A stretch of 64,000 bases of DNA from Hevea brasiliensis (lineage: Eukaryota > Streptophyta > Magnoliopsida > Malpighiales > Euphorbiaceae), in contig NC_079509.1 in the NCBI RefSeq assembly GCF_030052815.1, positions 43,456,750-43,520,749 on the forward strand, in the 5' to 3' direction. Of this stretch, positions 1 to 11,661 are shown in pieces. Every line of letters starts with the position of its first letter. The stretch's first letter is position 1. Both the position numbers and the translations under genes were made by a program. Under the pieces are notes generated by a model. It was not told the origin of the DNA, did no database searches, and saw nothing but the letters and a program-made list of their open reading frames with translations.

Positions 1-865
1 CTTTAACCTCTTGTAGGGCAGATTTCTTCAAGCTAAAACTTCACTTTCCTTCTTCTTCTTGGCTGCCAAAAGCTTCCCCAAGTGATATGGTCAAGGTTTA
101 ATGAAAGGGGTTAGGGTTTAGTGGTGTAACAAGGTAGGAAATTAAGCTTGCTTGATTGAACATCAATGGAGGGAGGAAGAAGAGAAACTCACGTTTTTGG
201 CTAAAGAGAAGGCAGCTGGTTTTTGGTCTTCCTTGGTCTTTATTTAGCTCTTTTATTAGTTAGTCAAATGGTTACTTAATGGTGATTGGTTGGCAATTTT
301 AAATGACATCATCAAGATGTCATAAATGAGCTTTTCTTTGATTTTTCTTTTCTTTTCATCACTACTCAATTTCAATTTAATTTCTAGTAATGTTTATTCA
401 TATTTTATGTCATATTAATTATTTACTCAACTGGACAAGTCGGCCAAAAATTACCTCTGAAGGCGAAATGACCAAAATGCCCTCCGTTTGGCTTAACGGG
501 TCAAAATTGTCTGTACCGATTGAAAAATTTTCCTAGGTATTTTCTAGGCATTCTAATACCATGGGAACCTCAATGACCCTTTTTTGGAGTCCCAAAAATT
601 ATTTTATAATTTTTCCCCCGGGTCTAGGGCTCCTCGTTGCGAGAACCGCAACTTCCCTCCGGTTACCCATCGCTTGGGCACCGGCTCATTTGACTTGGTT
701 GTATTTTATTTTTAAAATTTTTACTAAGTGTTTCTTATTAATATTTGAGTTAATTATGGTCCCTCACTTAAGTTTAATTATTTTTCCGGACGTTCTAGCT
801 GTCCGGACCGACACCGGTCACCGGAACAGTAGAATGTACGGAGTTGTTATCGGGAGGGTGTTACA
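1..865 (-). mobile_element. Ty3/gypsy LTR, right end only (cut by window edge)
   Basis: On the plus strand this stretch ends in ...GGGTGTTACA at 865 and then changes abruptly into integrase sequence of element A, so 865 is an LTR terminus. The last 70 bases carry the block seen at the end of the other LTRs here (TCCGGAC, then TCACCGGAACAGTAG). Further left is the GGTTACCCATCGCT block and the 'bases favouring GGTCAAAA...GAAATGACCAAAATGCCC' type of sequence shared with the LTRs at 8574-14805. Read in element sense (minus) the LTR begins TGTAACACCC. The partner end and the target duplication lie outside the window, so I cannot say whether this is a solo LTR or the 3' LTR of a full element. It holds no gene. 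Confidence 0.8.
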
Positions 866-1649
866 AAAGGATGATACTTCTCCCAACTTCCTTTAAAATC
901 AATGATGCAGCTTTTTAACATATCCTCCAGTACCTATCATACCATATCATTTATGTTATTAGTGTCAGGTCATTGTTATCATTCCTTTAACACTTATAGT
1001 AATTCATTAAGTTCTAAGGGTTACCTGAATTACCCTTTCTGACTATCCATCCATCTGTGGATGAAAAGTTGTACTGAAGTGCAATTGAGAGCCTAAAGAC
1101 CCCTGTAGCCTCTTCCAAAACCTCAAAGTAAATCTCAGGTCTCGATCAGATATGATCGATATTGGCACTCCATGTAACTGGACTATCTCATCTATGTAAA
1201 TCTTTGCTAACCTCTCTAGTGGATAGTTAACTCTAACTGGTAAGAAGTGAGCTGACTTGGTCAATCTATCCACAATCACCCATATAGTATCATGCTTCCT
1301 CTGTGTCAATGGCAGTCCAGTGACAAAATCCATGGTGATACAGTCCCATTTCCAATTTGGCATGGATATAGGTTGCAATAACCGTGATGGAACCTGATGC
1401 TCAGCCTTAACTTGCTGGTATGTCAAACATCTGGTCACAAAATCACCAATCTCTTTCTTCATTCCAGGCCACCAATAATGTGTTTTCAGGTCTTGGTACA
1501 TCTTGATACTTCCTGGGTGCATAGCATGAAAGCTACTGTGCGCCTCTTTCAAGATATTCTTCTTCAGTTTCTCTTCTCCTGGTACACATATTTAGCCTTT
1601 ATAATACAGGCACCCATTTCCTTTCAACTCATAATTAGTCTCCTTCCCC
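866..1649 (-). pseudogene. Integrase core of element A (broken)
   Basis: Retroviral-type integrase core. The longest open stretch is 1043-1552 (169 aa). It starts with the zinc-binding H2C2 region (HAMHPG, then CLTY where the sister element B at 31817-32153 has CLTC, so one zinc ligand is lost). It continues through TMDFVTGLP (first catalytic Asp) and ISDRDLRF (second Asp). A TAG stop follows QMDG just before the SER that carries the catalytic Glu. A 91-bp intron-like insert sits at 934-1024, after which coding resumes as VLEDML and GSWEKY until an LTR cuts it at 865. The upstream part continues at 5138 after removal of the solo LTR at 1655-5132. Family membership is clear; it is not functional. 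Confidence 0.9.
934..1024 (-). other. Probable spliceosomal intron in integrase
   Basis: On the minus strand the 91-bp insert has boundaries CAG|GTAACC and GATAG|GTACTG. Removing it joins VIQ directly to VLEDM in phase 0, which is the uninterrupted reading found in element B at about 31455-31475. The length is not a multiple of three and the unspliced frame hits TAA after five codons. A homologous, more decayed insert lies at the same codon in the G internal region (about 56780-56862). The same junction could be described as a 5-bp duplication (TACCT) around an 86-bp insertion, but a shared site and shared sequence in two diverged copies favour an intron. Splicing itself is inferred. Confidence 0.7.
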
Positions 1650-1654
1650 TCTTG

Positions 1655-4600
1655 TGTAACACCTCTATGTTCGATAGTGCGTTCTACTATTCCGGTGACA
1701 GTGTCTATCTAGACAGCTAGGATGCCTAGAACTACACTTAGATATGGGTGAGGAGACATAAAATAATGAAATACAAGAAAAACAAAGGAAAAATAATAGC
1801 AATGAAATGTAACCAAGTTAAATGAGCCAAGAACTATAGCGATGGGTGACTGCACCGGGAAGTTGCGGCGTGGACCGTTGACTAGCCCTAGACCACGGGG
1901 AACCCTGAAAAATATTTTTAAGACTTAAATAAACATCTATTGAAGTATAAATATCATTAGAAATATCAAAGAAAAATTAAATAATTAGTACAAAGAAAGA
2001 CGAGAAATCGAGAAAATGACAAAACTTGGTGTTACCGAAAAATCGGGAATACAACCCAAACAGGGGCATTGTGGTCATTTGACACCCCGAGTTGCCTTTT
2101 GACCTAAAAGTCCATTAAAAATAAATGATATTACACTTGGAAAATATCATGAAAAATTAAAATAGTGGTACATAATCTAAATAGCAAAAGATAAGAGAAA
2201 AATGTGGAAATTTGGAAAGTTTAACATTAAAATATCCTTTTATTCAATTAGTGCTCCACTAACACCACTTAAGTGGACCACTAATCAACCCTTGGACAGA
2301 AAAATTCTGTCATCTTCAACCTTGGGAAAAACCAGTCGAAACAAGGGAGAGAAACCTCCATGGCCAAATTGCATGCAAGCTCCCATTTTACCACCTTCAA
2401 GCCATAAATTCTTGTAAGTCCCTTCCTTAAAAGTGATCCTCACACCATGGGCAGTAGATAGGCAGCAAGAAAGTTAAGTTTTGGTGAGGTTTTGAAGAAC
2501 TTCAAAAGTGGTAAGTGAGTGTTTTCAATTCTTGTTTCATTAAAAGTGTAACCAAGGTTGTGTGTAATTGATTTATGGAAGAATTTTGAAGTTCGATGAA
2601 TTAATGGAGATGTACATTTTGGCAGCCATGAAACCTCAATATGAATAGCTTGTTCTTGCATGTAAATAGTGGTTTGAATGATGATTTAAATGTTTGATTG
2701 TATTGTAGTTGAATTTCATGTCTAAGGTTTGATTTGGAAGCTTGAAAAGTGAAAATGAAAATTGATGAGCATTTGTAAACTTGTGGCAGCCTCACGAAGA
2801 AGATTGAAGTGTTTGAGTTCATGAAATATTGTTGAATTATGTTGTCATTGATGGCAGCATATGTATATAAATAATTGTTTGAATTTGAACATGGAAATGA
2901 GGTATGTTCATATGGTTGAATTGTTGTAAATGGGACTTTGGAAAATTATGTATTATAGTGTGTTTGTTGAGAGTGGTTACAAGCTGCCAAAATGACCAAC
3001 AATGTGAAGTAAAGTGTGTTAGTGTTATGGTACAAATCAGAATTGGCATGGAAGAGTTAATTTGGTAAGTGTTAGATGTGTAATTGGTAAGGATGAACAA
3101 TGTCTAATAGGGCAGTGTATATTTTGGCTTAGAACCTTAAGTGTGTGGCTCTAATTGGTATGAGACGAATTGGAGGTGAAACTAGGCACAAAATGTGCCA
3201 ACTTTCATGAAGGAAGCTTACCAAAATTCTGCCTAAAAGGTAACCTAAAAAATGACCAAATCCGGATTAGTGAATTGGAAGCCTGAAAATTGACCATTTG
3301 GGTAGTAGTTGGTATTTTGGCCATAACTCACTCAAAACTAGTCCACTTGACCTGAAAGTTTTACCATGAATAGTTTAGACATATATCTACAATTCTTATG
3401 AAGACACCAACACCTAGAAATGACCATAAGTAAGTCAAATAGCTTGCACAATTTCGGGTATAAAAACTGGCCGAACCAAAAGTGACCCAAAAATGACCTA
3501 AAGTTACCATTTTGGTACATTCTGTCCAGCATTGGTAAATTGACCATAACTTGGTCTACATAACTCATAATGACCTAAAATTTTGCCCCGCGTGCAATAA
3601 GACATATACCTACAAGTTTGTAGTTTGGACCAAAACCCGAAAATTGAGGGAACTAGGTCATCCTATTAGGTCAAATTAGCATACCGAAATCCGATAAATT
3701 GTAAAAAAATGCAATATACTTGGAAATGAAATTGGTAACATATACCAACACTAAAGGGCTATAAAATGTGATATATTGGTAACATTAAACCTAATCCACT
3801 TAGAGTGCATCGAGGGTCAACATTTTAGGTTGACTAAGGAAAATAATAGAATTCAATAAATTAATTATTAAGCCTTATTGTTAGAGACAGTTTAAATGAG
3901 TACTGAAACACTTCAAATTGTGTGTTTCAGTTAGCAAAGACTCAGGGAAGGGGAAGGAAACACTGAGTCAAGGCCAAGAGACATTTATCAGAGGTTTGTG
4001 CACAACAGTTACTTCTTTTGAAATTTTCAATTGAAATGAATTATGACAAATTGTCTATTATTGTTTAAATTATGAAAAATTGTCTTAATGATATTTGATG
4101 GATACTTATTGCTTGAAAAATATTGTAAATGGTTTGAAACCACACATGTATATTGATTGAATTCCTCGCTAGCTTGTCTAGTGGGATGAATTGACTTTGA
4201 ATTCCCTCTCTGGCTGAAGTGTTGAGGTGTGTGCCTATTGAGGACGAATAGAATGAGTACTCATATTATTGCTAGCTAGCTATGTTATTCCTCATTAGCC
4301 GTCGGCTCTTGGGTGAATTGAACTTTGGAACATGATTAAGCTGTGTGTGTGATTTATTGATATTTATTGTGATATTGTGAAATAGAGTTTAAATTCTTTA
4401 TGACATTCACTATCTTTGAATTTAACTATGGTTTTAAGTATCCACTATTTATATGACTTATGATTTGTGATTTAAAGTTGCATTGTGTTAATGTTGTGCA
4501 CCACTGAGACATTGGCTCAGCGATAGCTTTTCATTGCTGTCGCAGGTAGACAGACTGACAGGGCAGCAGACTAGGCTGCTAGTGCTTCATTGAGAGTTCA

Positions 4601-5132
4601 TCGGGTATATTGAGTATACCATATTTTGCATTTTGTATTGTAATGTATGTTCACTGTATGTATATAATGTTCTTAGTTTTGAGCAGTTGTAAATTAAACT
4701 TGTACATTAAAGTTGTAAACTAAATTTGTAAATTATTTTGGTTTGTAAATATTGTGATATATTTCTTTTATCTCAGCTTTTGAAAACACTGGAAACTTAT
4801 TGTGTTGATTGGATATTGGAGTTTGGGGATTGAAAAAAATATTGGAAGTGCTTTTTACAGGTTTTTGAAGAAATGTTTTATTCAAAATACAGATGACACT
4901 CTGCCAAAATTTTTATAGAAATTATTAATACTTCAATTGTGTTATCTAGTTTCACTTCAATTAAAAAAAAAAATTTAACACCTGTAAATAGTGCTCACCA
5001 CTGTAAAAAGAAGTAAGAAAAGGTTTAAAATCTCTTGTAGTGTATTTAATAGGTTATCAGTAGATGGAGTTGGTAATTCATTAGGTATACTACGGGATTA
5101 TATTATGCCTTACGGAGGGGTAGAGTGTGACA
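1655..5132 (+). mobile_element. Solo LTR S1 (Ty3/gypsy, 3478 bp, TSD TCTTG)
   Basis: A complete LTR in plus orientation, TGTAACACCTC...GTGTGACA, flanked on both sides by TCTTG (1650-1654 and 5133-5137). It has no internal domain, so it is a solo LTR left by recombination between two LTRs. It lies inside the pol of element A, between integrase and the RNase H/integrase linker, and in the opposite orientation to A. It has the shared LTR landmarks: a GC-rich block at about 1840-1905 and the paired hairpin at 4504-4543. Short open frames inside it have no coding character. Confidence 0.95.
4504..4543 (+). other. Conserved paired hairpin in LTR
   Basis: Two adjacent stem-loops in element sense: CTGAG (4504-4508) pairs with CTCAG (4516-4520), and GCGATAGC (4520-4527) pairs with GCTGTCGC (4536-4543). 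They follow the motif TGTGCACCA. The same arrangement recurs in other LTRs of the window: S3 at 37572-37610, C1 at 32769-32807 (perfect 8-bp second stem), S2 near 17790-17845, E near 26060-26110, and G3 near 59108-59155. LTR A has a different first stem at 9176-9196. Retention of pairing suggests an RNA-level role, perhaps in the leader or 3' end; that role is inference. Confidence 0.6.
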
Positions 5133-5137
5133 TCTTG

Positions 5138-5715
5138 AGTTCTACCTATAACAGTTAGCAACTTTTCATCCCTTAACTGTGCTTCTTGTATTTGTTGTAA
5201 CAAGCTTGGCTTTACAAGCAACTCAGCTAAAAGTACCCCATCCTGTGCTAAAGACAGCCGAGCATTCAGTGCTCTTAAAGCCATCATGGACTTCCCGCTT
5301 AGTGCGTCAGCCACTACATTTGCCTTCCCAGGATGGTAGTCAATCACACAGTCATAATCTTTAAGGAATTCAATCCATCTCCTCTGTCTCAGATTGAGTT
5401 CCTTCTAGGTTGGCAAATACTTCAGTCTCTTGTGATCCGTATATATGTAGCATTTCTCACCATATAGGTAATGCCTCCATATCTTCAATGCAAATACTAT
5501 TGTTGCTAATTCCAGATCATGAGTTGGGTAGTTCTTTTGTGTGGCCTTAGCTGTCTAGAAGCATAGGCAATTACTTTCCCTTTCTACATCAGAACACACC
5601 CAAGCCCATTGTGAGAGGCATAACTGTAGATCACATAGTCTTTCTCTGACTCTGGCTGGGCCAACACTGGAGCTTCTGTAAGCATAGCCTTCAGCTTTTT
5701 GAAACTTGTTTGACA
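5138..5715 (-). pseudogene. RNase H and linker to integrase, element A (broken)
   Basis: The region 5138-5347 reads as the linker between RNase H and integrase ([15 protein letters not shown], then LRDEKLL). The RNase H part at about 5350-5700 can still be followed but is interrupted by stops and shifts. The active-site motif [10 protein letters not shown], intact in element B, reads YSYASHNGLG here, so the first catalytic Asp is Tyr. The domain removes the RNA strand during reverse transcription. It joins RT at its left-hand (higher coordinate) side and integrase across the solo LTR. Clearly dead. Confidence 0.85.
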
Positions 5716-7110
5716 TTTATTATTCTAGTCAAACTTAACATTCTTATATAGCAGTTTAGTCAGTAACCCCAAAAAGCTTCTGACCTCTATTACATTTTTG
5801 GGAGGCTTCCATTCAACTATTGCTTTAATCTTCTTGGGATCTACCCTGATCCCATCTGCTGATACAATGTGTCTAAGGAAGGATATATCATCCAACCAGA
5901 AGTCACACTTGGACAACTTGGCATGCAATTACTTTTCCTGTAGTGTCTATAGTACTACTTTCACGTGTTCATCATGCTCCTCCCAGTTCTTAGAATACAC
6001 CAAGATATCATCTGTAAAGATCACGATGAACTGATCCAAGTAAGGATGAAAGATATGATTCATTAGGTCTATGAAAGCTACTGGTGCATTTGTCAGCCTA
6101 AATGGCATCACTAGAAACTCATAGTGTCCATACCGAGTCCTGAAAGTAGTTTTAGGAACATCTGTCTCCTTCACTCTCAACTGGTGATAGACTGATATGA
6201 GATCTATCTTGGAGAGTACTCCAGCTCCCCTCAGCTGATCAAATAGATCATTTACTTGAGGTAAAGGATATTTGTTTTTCACAATCACCTTATTCAGCTA
6301 TCAGTAGTCTATACAAAGCCGTAGTGTATCATCTTTCTTCTTTACAAATAGCACCGGTGCTCCCCAGGGTGACACACTGGGGCGTATGAAGCCCTTGTCT
6401 AGTAGCTCCTGTAACTGAACTTTCAACTCTCTCTGTTCAGTAGGTGCCATCCTATATGGAGCAATGGAGATTGGTGCAGTACCTGGCATAACCTCTATAG
6501 CAAACTCCACTTCTCGATCAGGTGGCAAACTTGATAACTCTTCAAGAAGCACATCCAGAAATTCACATACTGTGGGGATCTCCTGTATGCTTGGGCTAGT
6601 CTTCCTAGCGTCAATCACATGTGCTAAGAAAGCCTCACAGTCCTTTCTTATCATTCTTCTGGCTACTATGGCAGATATAATAGTAGAAAGACGACCCGTT
6701 CCATCACCCACAACTGTAATCTCATCCCCATCTGCTGTCTGTAATGAAATCCTCTTTAGCTGACAATCTACCATCACTTGATGACGTGATAACCAATCCA
6801 TTCACAATATCACATCAAACTGATGGAATGGTAGCTCAATCAAGTCAGCTGAAAACTTATAACCCTATATCCTTAGAGGACAACCCTTGTAGACCTTTTC
6901 TACCATGACAGTATGGCCTAAAGGGTTTGTAACTTATATGTCCTCCTCTAACTCCTCTACCTGTACCCCTTTACCAACAGGTGGGGCAATGCACACATGA
7001 GGATGTGTGGAGCCAGGATCAATGAATGCACATACAGATAGATCATAAAGTGAGAAAGTACCCCTTTATGACATTAGCTGGCTCTGGCTCATCTCAAGCT
7101 CTCATAGCAT
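5716..7110 (-). pseudogene. Protease and reverse transcriptase, element A (broken)
   Basis: Pol of A, read right to left. The aspartic protease signature DPGSTH lies near 7000-7030, followed by MDWLSRHQ near 6800. RT fingers lie in the open stretch 6301-6801 ([36 protein letters not shown]). The palm lies in 5947-6288 ([30 protein letters not shown]; the DD catalytic pair is intact at about 6005-6025). The thumb and connection lie in 5725-5928 ([15 protein letters not shown]). Damage includes a stop directly after CIDY and a [11 protein letters not shown] sequence where the sister has [11 protein letters not shown]. The domains are unambiguous; the gene is a pseudogene. Confidence 0.9.
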
Positions 7111-8431
7111 AAGCACGGGGTGTTACTCTAGTCTCCTGCCTCTGAACTATCTCTATAGTAGGCCTCTGTGATGTACTAGCTATGTCAGGCCTTGCAGGTC
7201 TTCTACCCCTCTGTGCTGCTGGGGTAGGTCTTTCTGTTTGGGGTGGAACAGTGGGAACACTAGCATTCCTCTATGGACAATCCTTTAGGAAGTGATATGT
7301 AGACCCACATCTGAAACACCCACCAGTCAACAATCTGCACTCTCCTCTGTGGGGCCTGTCACAATGTGTACAAGCTGGTAGTGGGGTTAATCCCCGTGTA
7401 GCTGTACCCAGAGAATTACCCACTGATGCATTAGACTGTCCTCCTCCTCTCCTTGAGGCAAATCGGGATCCCTAGTTCTTACCTCGACCCTGAGTCTGAC
7501 CTTGAGACTTCTTGGGCCTCTCACTACCCGTGTTTGCTGAACTAGACTAACCTAATCCAGAACCTGTCTTATGTTGCCTGTCCTTTCTGGACTGTTCTTC
7601 ATTTCTGACTCTCTCCACATCAAGGGTTGATGCTACCAACATAGAAAAGTCTGTGAAGTGATGAGATGTGACTATCAACCTCATGTTGTCATTCAGTCTA
7701 TCCTCAATCCTTCTGCATTTATCAGTTTCTGTGGGCATCAACTCTAATGCATATTTGCTAAGTCTCATGAATTCTTGCTCATATTCGGAGACTGTAAGCT
7801 GCCTCTATCTCAGTGCCAGGAATTCTCTCCTTCTGGCTTCCAAGTACACATGGCTGATGTATTTCTTTCTGAATTCAGCCAGAAAGAACTCCCAGGTGAT
7901 CTGTGTAGGCTGTACCACTCTCGATACTATCACCCACCATCTATATGCATCCTTCTGTAGTAGTGACAGAGCACACTCCAACTGCTGCTCTGGAGTGTAG
8001 TGTAACTGCTGCAATACCCTCTCTGTCCTCTCCAGCCAATACTCTGCTGTGGTTGGATCATCCTCCTTCTTACCCCTGAAGTCAACTACCCCATACTTCC
8101 GTAGTCTCTCTAGTGGGGATTTGTGCACAGGTTGCGGCTGTGGAGGTGGTGGTGGCTATACAGGTGGTGATGGTTGTGGCTGTGGCTGTGGAGGTGGAGG
8201 TGGCTATGGCTGTGGAGGTGGAGGTAGGTGTGGCTGAGGAATAGCTCCGGTGACCTGACGGAGCAGCTGAGTCATCTGTTCCAGGAAGGCCAATTGTGCT
8301 CTCCCTGTAGTATCGTGGGATAACTCGGCTCTACTGCTTCTCTCCCTACTAGGAGCAGGTGCGGGTGCATGACTCTCTACCTCCTCCTCTATCTGTCCTG
8401 AAGGTTTGTGCTCTGAAAGATCAGATGCCAT
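7111..8431 (-). pseudogene. Gag of element A (stops in one frame)
   Basis: Starts with ATG at 8431 (MASDLSEHKPSG), about 125 bp inside the primer site. The N-terminal part is acidic and proline-rich. A Pro/Gln repeat tract (8138-8226) precedes the retrotransposon gag (capsid-like) domain at 7805-8128, which contains WLERTERVLQQL and the conserved AYRWW. A CX2CX4HX4C zinc knuckle (CFRCGSTYHFLKDC) lies near 7280-7320. The pieces 8204-8431, 7805-8128 and 7547-7768 are all in the same frame and are separated only by stop codons. These look like CAG-to-TAG changes, so decay is mainly by transitions. Gag packages the element RNA into particles. Confidence 0.9.
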
Positions 8432-8556
8432 CGGTCCTATAAAATAGACAAAGAATAGATTTGCATTAGTGTAACCTCAACTCTATTTAAAGGCCCATGC
8501 ATGTGATGCACTCTATCTATTTCTAACTAACTAGGTCTAGGATAGCCTAAACCTTT

Positions 8557-8568
8557 GCTCTGATACCA
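8557..8568 (-). other. Primer binding site of element A (initiator tRNA-Met type)
   Basis: The minus strand reads TGGTATCAGAGC, complementary to the 3' end of initiator methionine tRNA, a usual primer for plant LTR retrotransposons. It lies 5 bp from the LTR end at 8574, which fixes the LTR boundary and the minus orientation of A. Confidence 0.92.
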
Positions 8569-9890
8569 CTAAATGTGACACCCCTTACCCGTCTACTGTA
8601 TAGCCGAGCAAGCAAGGCCACATTCGGTGTTGGAGCACCCTATCTTGCCTTATCATGTCCATTGTAAATTTTTAATATCATTTAAAATAGGTAATCCATG
8701 TGTAGAATATATATATTTTTTTTGTACAACTTGTTTTTGTGGAGACCCGGACAGAGCCTCTTCTGTTTTGTTAGCATCTGGTGGGTTCTACTAATTACCT
8801 ATTAACATGTTCATATTCATTTCACACATTTCCATATCATATTCTATTGTGTCATATCATTCACAATTATTTATGAGATCTCAAAAAGGTATCATCTATT
8901 GCACTCATCTAGAAATTCATAGATAATAATTTACAAGTTTACTTACAATCTCAAAGTTTAATTACAATCCAAAATGAAATACATCATGTGTTTATGTACA
9001 ATGAACAAAAGAACAAAATCTAGACATACATGGGCCCTACCAACAAAATTACAACTGTCAAGGTGACTCGTAGACACTGGCAAATCTGATCAGCCTCTGT
9101 ATAAGCACTACTGCTACTGCTGCTCCTGCGACTGCTGGGACTGGTCTCCAGTACCTACATGATGAAAAATCAACGCACTAAGCATAACGCTTAGTGGTGC
9201 ATAATTTATAATAACAATAACTAAACAATTGAAATAATAATTCTACATGGCAGTTCATAATTTCTAGGTCTTTTATATTTTTATTGCACTTTGAAAACAA
9301 TTGATATTATCGGATCTTTTCTTTTTTACTTATTGTATATTAATTCTTAATTAATCATTATCAGTGCTCAAGAAATCTATAACATATTATAAAAGCTGGA
9401 TACACGGGAGTATACTAGTTAGATAGCCATATGTCTATCAAGTATATGTCGGTCATGTCAGGCATGAGGCCTGCGGGCAGGCATTTAAGCCAGATATAAT
9501 ATTAGGCACATTGGCCAACGGCCAGGCATAAAGCTTGTAGAACAATCATGTTATACAGATTTTTTCTATTAATGATTATTCTTATGGGCAGTACTGCTAT
9601 CTGTAGTCCCTAATTGGTATACCAATTGATCCAAATTAAATAAATAAGTCTAGGTATACTATGGGTAATTAAACATTATTACTTATTTATTTGAAATGTT
9701 CATGTCACTTTATAGTGGAAAAATAGGTACCACATACCCCTTTCATGTGGTTTAGTGTTTAATGGCTTGTTAGGGTTAAATTCCTACCATAAGATAGTTT
9801 ATCTCATGGACCTTTCTTTAGGTTCAATTTTTGTTTCTTACTTTTAGCTATCCCTTGATCAGTTTGTAGCCACTGTTTGGCCACACTTCC

Positions 9891-10975
9891 TTCATGGAAG
9901 TCGTTTCTCTATGTCTTGTCTTAATTTTCCATTTTAAATCATGTCAATTAGGTTTTTGGAACTCAAGTTATGGTTTGATAACCATAACTAATTCATTTCC
10001 TAATTCTGGTTCCTTAACTAGGCAGCTTTTGAATTTAAATTTTACCTAATTAATGGAACATGTTGTAGTCACTTTTAGACATAGCAATCTTCATAGAAAT
10101 TGTTGCCCTATGTATGCTGGTCACTTAGAATTTTTAATCACAATTTTTTAAGTTTTGTGAAATTATTTATGGCCAATTAACTTACCTAGACTCATGTACC
10201 CTATGCCAACAGGAGTTCAGTTTAGGTCAGTGACTGCAGGTTAACTTTTAAGGTTCTTACATTCATAATTTGAGGAAGGTTTCTAAAACAAAGTGTAGCC
10301 CTGTTTCTTAGGTTTTTGGAAAGGTATGGCTCATCCCAATTGGATTTTTCTAGTGGAGATATGACTAGAACACTGTTCTGGGATCAAATAAAGTTTGGTC
10401 AGATTCCAGGTTTTGATATATTAACTTGTTCTAACAATTTGACCTGGTTCTCTTAATTTTTGGGTTTTTGTCAAAATACCAATTTTGTAGATCTGTATCT
10501 TGTGGAAAATTTTCCACTGGTTTTATTACATTTGAATTCTTATAGACCAAGTTATGGCCATTTTGCCAAAACTGGTCGGGTAAGTTTATGTCCAGCAATT
10601 TCTGGGCAACCTAGTTTTGGACAGTTTTGTGACCCAAATTTGGCCAGCAATTTGGTTTAGTTTAAGGCATTTCATAGTTCTGTGGTTTTCATAAAAATTA
10701 TAGCTCTATGTCTAATCTTTCCAATGGTATAAAATTCAGGTCATTTGGACTAATATAGAAGGAGTTATGACCAAATGAATACATACTGTTCATTTGGTCA
10801 TTTTTTGGGTTTTGTACAGGGTCATCTGGATTTGGACAGTGTTTAGGTCAAGTTTTGGACAGAATTTGGGCATTGTTTCTTCATGGAAAATGGAGTGTTT
10901 TGGGTCTGGTTTCACATCCAATTGGCCTCATACCAATTCGAGCAACAAAAAATCAGTTATGGCTCAAAACTAAAG
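9891..10975. repeat. Six diverged ~200-bp modules inside LTR A
   Basis: Six modules start at about 9891, 10090, 10280, 10480, 10685 and 10875. Each opens with a TTCAT(A/G)GAA- or TTTTGTAGAT-like start and 'CTATGTCTTA'-like bases, then has a segment around AATTGGA or CATTTGGA. Each ends in a core like CAAGTTATGG (9964, about 10168, 10365, 10550, 10768, 10957). The spacing is 190-205 bp. The same six-module layout is seen in the C2 LTR. The modules are far diverged from one another, so the expansion is old. Confidence 0.6.
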
Positions 10976-11636
10976 CTGGACTCAATGAGTCCCAAACCTG
11001 TAGAAAAAGCACTCTCAATTTTTCAATTTCCTCCAACTTCCTTACTTCAATTTGGCATACATAGCACTTCTATAAGCAATAATTTCATCTCAATTAGGTT
11101 AATCTCAAGGAAAGAAAAATTTCCCAAATCATGTACACAAACCCTAATTTCAATTATTCAATTTATACAAACACAACACATTCAAACTACTAATCATATC
11201 AACTTATCAAACATTCTCATGGAGCCAATTTTCATCATTTAAAAACATCAAACCCCAAAGATTTCCATGGCTATCGAAATTAAGGTTCTTCAATTTCTTA
11301 TCATTTGTTTTCACTTTCATGTGATACCCACTCATCTCATCATTCTTACAAGATTTAAAAAAGAGAGTGAGTGGTATCTTGCACTTACCTCTTGTGACCC
11401 AACTTGTAAACTTTCCAAAACTTTAAGTTTCCTTCTTCTTATGGCTACCAATAGCTTCCTTATGGTGTGGAGATGATTTTTAGTAAAGTGAGTTTAAGGT
11501 TTTATGGGGAGGAAGCTTGGGAAATCAAGCTTCAAGAAAGAAAAATGGAGGGAGAGAGAGAGAGCTTGGAGTTCGGCTATGGAGGAGCGAGAGGAAGAAG
11601 AAGACTTGGGTTGGTGGGGTTTTGTCTTTTGTATCT

Positions 11637-11661
11637 TATATATATATATATATATATATAT
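11637..11661. repeat. (TA)n microsatellite
   Basis: An uninterrupted run of TA dinucleotides of about 24 bp inside LTR A, next to a purine-rich GAGAGAGA stretch at 11554-11563. Confidence 0.95.

Noticed and set aside
934..1024. Small transposon with 5-bp duplication TACCT
   Set aside because: No terminal repeats, and a homologous insert sits at the same codon in another lineage. Intron boundaries explain the apparent duplication.
8049..8237. Gly/Cys-rich plus-strand ORF resembling a small cysteine-rich protein
   Set aside because: It is the reverse strand of the Pro/Gln-rich tract of gag A.
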